DNA of 8,106 nt from Nitratifractor sp. (GTDB lineage: Bacteria > Campylobacterota > Campylobacteria > Campylobacterales > Sulfurovaceae), in NCBI GenBank assembly GCA_015490055.1, contig WFYP01000251.1, positions 1 through 8,106 on the forward strand, read 5' to 3'. The position numbers and the translations under genes were made by a program. Of the stretch, positions 6,969 through 8,106 are shown piece after piece. Position 1 is the first letter of the stretch. The number at the start of each line of letters is the position of its first letter. Under the pieces are notes generated by a model, which was not told the DNA's origin, did not search any database, and saw nothing but the letters and a program-made list of their open reading frames with translations.

Positions 6969-7238
6969 AACTGATGTTACGCACTATATACATTATTTAA
7001 TAGCACAAGAGGGTTCTTAATGTGAATAGTTTTTAATAAAAGCTAGCCAAAGCTAACTTGCCCTAAATTCTATTTACAGTAAGTGCCCTCTTGTGCTACC
7101 CATAGGGCAAAACAAAAAAGCAACACCTATAAAAGAAAAATTATCACTCTTAGCTTCAGCTAGGAGAGAGAATTTATTCTTTCATATCTGTCACTTTTTT
7201 GATTTGTTAAATATTGTATATAGTGCGTAACTTCAGTT
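6969..7238 (-). mobile_element. MITE-like element, copy 2 (270 bp, inverted)
   Basis: Reverse complement of the element at 722-990, with about eight substitutions and one inserted base (about 97% identity). The terminal repeats start AACTGATG on the left, one change from the usual AACTGAAG, and end in CTTCAGTT on the right. Both internal stem-loops are kept. It is flanked by a perfect 7-bp direct repeat TTAAAAA (6964-6970 and 7237-7243) if the element is taken from CTGATG (6971) to CTTCAG (7236); the repeat can be read as 9 bp (TTAAAAACT), so the exact boundary is uncertain. The one-base insertion puts a stop at the fourth codon of the only open frame seen in copy 1, arguing that the element is non-coding. 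It separates the efflux promoter from the CAP gene. Confidence 0.8.
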
Positions 7239-7241
7239 AAA

Positions 7242-7253
7242 AACTAAAGTTAC
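7242..7253. repeat. TIR-like tip next to element copy 2
   Basis: AACTAAAGTTAC matches the TIR start AACTGAAGTTAC at 11 of 12 positions. It faces the end of copy 2, forming a small inverted repeat with ACTTCAGTT (7230-7238). It is the counterpart of the tip at 691-700 beside copy 1, at the same end of the element. It may be a remnant or a TIR-like insertion target. Confidence 0.35.
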
Positions 7254-7264
7254 AAAGGCTAAAT

Positions 7265-7828
7265 ATGAAAAAACTCTTAATTATAGTTTTACTAGCTACA
7301 TTAGCAAATGCAAAAAGTAAAGTAAATATTAACCCTCCACATATTTCACAAGCTAAAATTCAAGAGTATATGCGAAAGATAAATGCTTTAAGAAGCGTAA
7401 GTCAAGATTGTGGAAAATTTGGGATTAAAAAAGCTACTCATCCACTTAAATGGAATTACAACTTATATAAAGCCGCTTATGAACATAGCCGTGATATGGC
7501 AATGAATAGTATGCTAGAGCATTATGGCTCAAACACTAAATATGACTTAACAGGCAAAATTTATGGCAGTAGCGACCAATTTTTAAGAGCAAGAGCAAAT
7601 GGTTACGCAAACAATAATTATGTAGGTGAAAATATTTTGTATGGAAATTATCATTTTAGTACTAATGAAGTTATGGAATCATTTATACAACACGATGAAC
7701 ACTGCCCAAATATGATGAACCCTCGCTTTCAAGATGTTGGAGTTGCATACTACTATAATCCAAAAACTGGCAATGAATTTTGGACAGTAATTTTAGGAGT
7801 TCACCATGTTAAAAGATACAAATATTAA
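7265..7828 (+). CDS. Secreted CAP/SCP-domain protein (YkwD-like)
   Basis: A 187-residue protein with a signal peptide (about 1-16, MKKLLIIVLLATLANA), so periplasmic or secreted. Residues about 32-180 form a CAP (cysteine-rich secretory, antigen 5, PR-1) domain. LKWNYNLYKAAYEHSRDMA (61-79) carries the first cavity histidine (His74); HYG follows at 86; GENILYG (121-127) carries Glu122; the pattern ESFIQHDEHCPNMMNPRFQDVGVAY (138-162) includes His143/His146 and Asn149. The single pair Cys49/Cys147 could form a disulfide. The bacterial role of CAP proteins is largely unsettled, so none is assigned. An AAAGG (7254-7258) lies six bases before the ATG. The gene starts 26 bases after element copy 2, so its promoter must lie in or be displaced by that element. 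Confidence 0.9.
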   Translation: MKKLLIIVLLATLANAKSKVNINPPHISQAKIQEYMRKINALRSVSQDCGKFGIKKATHPLKWNYNLYKAAYEHSRDMAMNSMLEHYGSNTKYDLTGKIYGSSDQFLRARANGYANNNYVGENILYGNYHFSTNEVMESFIQHDEHCPNMMNPRFQDVGVAYYYNPKTGNEFWTVILGVHHVKRYKY

Positions 7829-7829
7829 G

Positions 7830-7844
7830 GACATCTCTAATGTC
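7830..7844 (+). terminator. Weak hairpin after the CAP gene
   Basis: GACAT (7830-7834), loop CTCTA, ATGTC (7840-7844), one base after the stop codon. The stem is only 5 bp and no T-run follows, so a terminator role is doubtful. A TATAAT occurs just behind it (7849-7854) without a recognisable -35. Confidence 0.25.
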
Positions 7845-7879
7845 ATCGTATAATACAAAACCCCAAAGAAATAAAAAGT

Positions 7880-7906
7880 TTGACAATGTAAAAAATATGT
7901 TAAACT
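7880..7906 (+). promoter_or_regulatory. Sigma-70-type promoter of a probable small RNA gene
   Basis: A perfect -35 TTGACA (7880-7885) is followed after 15 bases by TGT-TAAACT, an extended -10 (7898-7906). The spacing is short, but the extended TG can compensate. The expected start is near 7912-7914, in GGTGC. No open reading frame with a ribosome site follows. Confidence 0.5.
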
Positions 7907-7911
7907 AAGGG

Positions 7912-8000
7912 GTGCTAAAGTAGAAAGAGGAAGATAAAAGACGACAATGCCATTGGGTTATTAAAACCGTACTTAATGCTGTCTCCTTCCTCTTTTGCTT
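7912..8000 (+). ncRNA. Putative small non-coding RNA, family unknown
   Basis: Downstream of the TTGACA promoter lies a foldable segment. TAAAG (7916-7920) pairs with CTTTA (7998-8002); a perfect 10-bp stem AAAGAGGAAG (7924-7933) pairs with CTTCCTCTTT (7986-7995). Inside are GACA/TGTC (7943-7946, 7980-7983) and GGTT/AACC (7956-7959, 7965-7968). TTTT follows the main stem directly, so it may also serve as the terminator. The longest ATG frame inside has five codons. I could not match it to SRP RNA (no GGAAGGAAGCAG loop), tmRNA or RNase P RNA; a 6S-like RNA of about 140 nt ending near 8048 was considered but the apical stem is too short. The 3' end is uncertain. Confidence 0.42.
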
Positions 8001-8002
8001 TA

Positions 8003-8106
8003 AAAGTTGAACTAAGAACATTAAGCTTAAAAGCTTGGATTCCCCTTACGATGATAACTAAAAAAGCATTACTATTTTAGCATAATTTCTTTTATGGAGC
8101 AAGTTA
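8003..8106. other. Right-edge intergenic sequence
   Basis: It contains a small hairpin AAGCT-TAAA-AGCTT (8023-8036), then CCCCTTA (8042-8048), which is complementary to TAAGGGG at 7906-7912. CTAAAA/TTTTAG (8058-8080 region) is a weak AT stem. An ATG at 8094 has no ribosome site and the window ends four codons later, so a new gene cannot be supported. Confidence 0.4.

Noticed and set aside
7912..8048. SRP RNA, tmRNA or RNase P RNA
   Set aside because: None of the diagnostic conserved segments is visible on either strand; GGAAGGAGACAGC on the minus strand only loosely resembles the SRP loop.
8094..8106. Start of a downstream gene (ATG GAG CAA GTT)
   Set aside because: No ribosome site and only four codons before the window ends.

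Overview
The window is AT-rich. It carries small Gram-negative-type genes with TAA/TAG/TGA stops, AGGAG ribosome sites, an HU-like protein, an RND tripartite efflux operon and a CAP-domain secreted protein. Codon use and protein style suggest a Campylobacterota (epsilonproteobacterial) chromosome, something like Sulfurimonas, Sulfurovum or Arcobacter. This placement is an inference; there is no rRNA or other marker gene to fix it.

Layout: (i) 1-268, an AT-rich leader with no convincing gene; (ii) 269-547, a plus-strand HU/IHF-family protein ending in a terminator-like hairpin; (iii) 691-990, a 269-bp non-coding element with 31-bp terminal inverted repeats, preceded by a partial TIR tip; (iv) 1098-6911, a minus-strand efflux operon, complete from promoter and operator (6885-6912) to terminator (1098-1127), in the order tetR-type repressor, TolC-type outer-membrane channel, periplasmic adaptor, RND pump; (v) 6969-7238, a second copy of the 269-bp element, about 97% identical and in inverted orientation; (vi) 7265-7828, a plus-strand secreted CAP/SCP-domain protein; (vii) 7829-8106, a non-coding stretch with a good promoter and a foldable segment that looks like a small RNA gene.

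The four operon genes form one unit. The repressor should sense a toxic substrate and release the operator over its own start site. The other three proteins build an inner membrane-periplasm-outer membrane pump. TetR/TolC overlap (GTGA) and adaptor/pump overlap (TAATG), so translation is probably coupled. Between the TolC and adaptor genes lies a GC-rich 118-bp palindrome made of two inverted REP-like hairpins, whose two halves differ by a compensatory base-pair change.

The most unusual content is the repeat architecture. Two near-identical, highly structured MITE-like elements face each other across the whole efflux operon, each with an extra TIR-like tip just outside the same end, and the operon itself carries the REP pair. 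The likely small RNA at the right edge is the other item that no standard family explained on reading.
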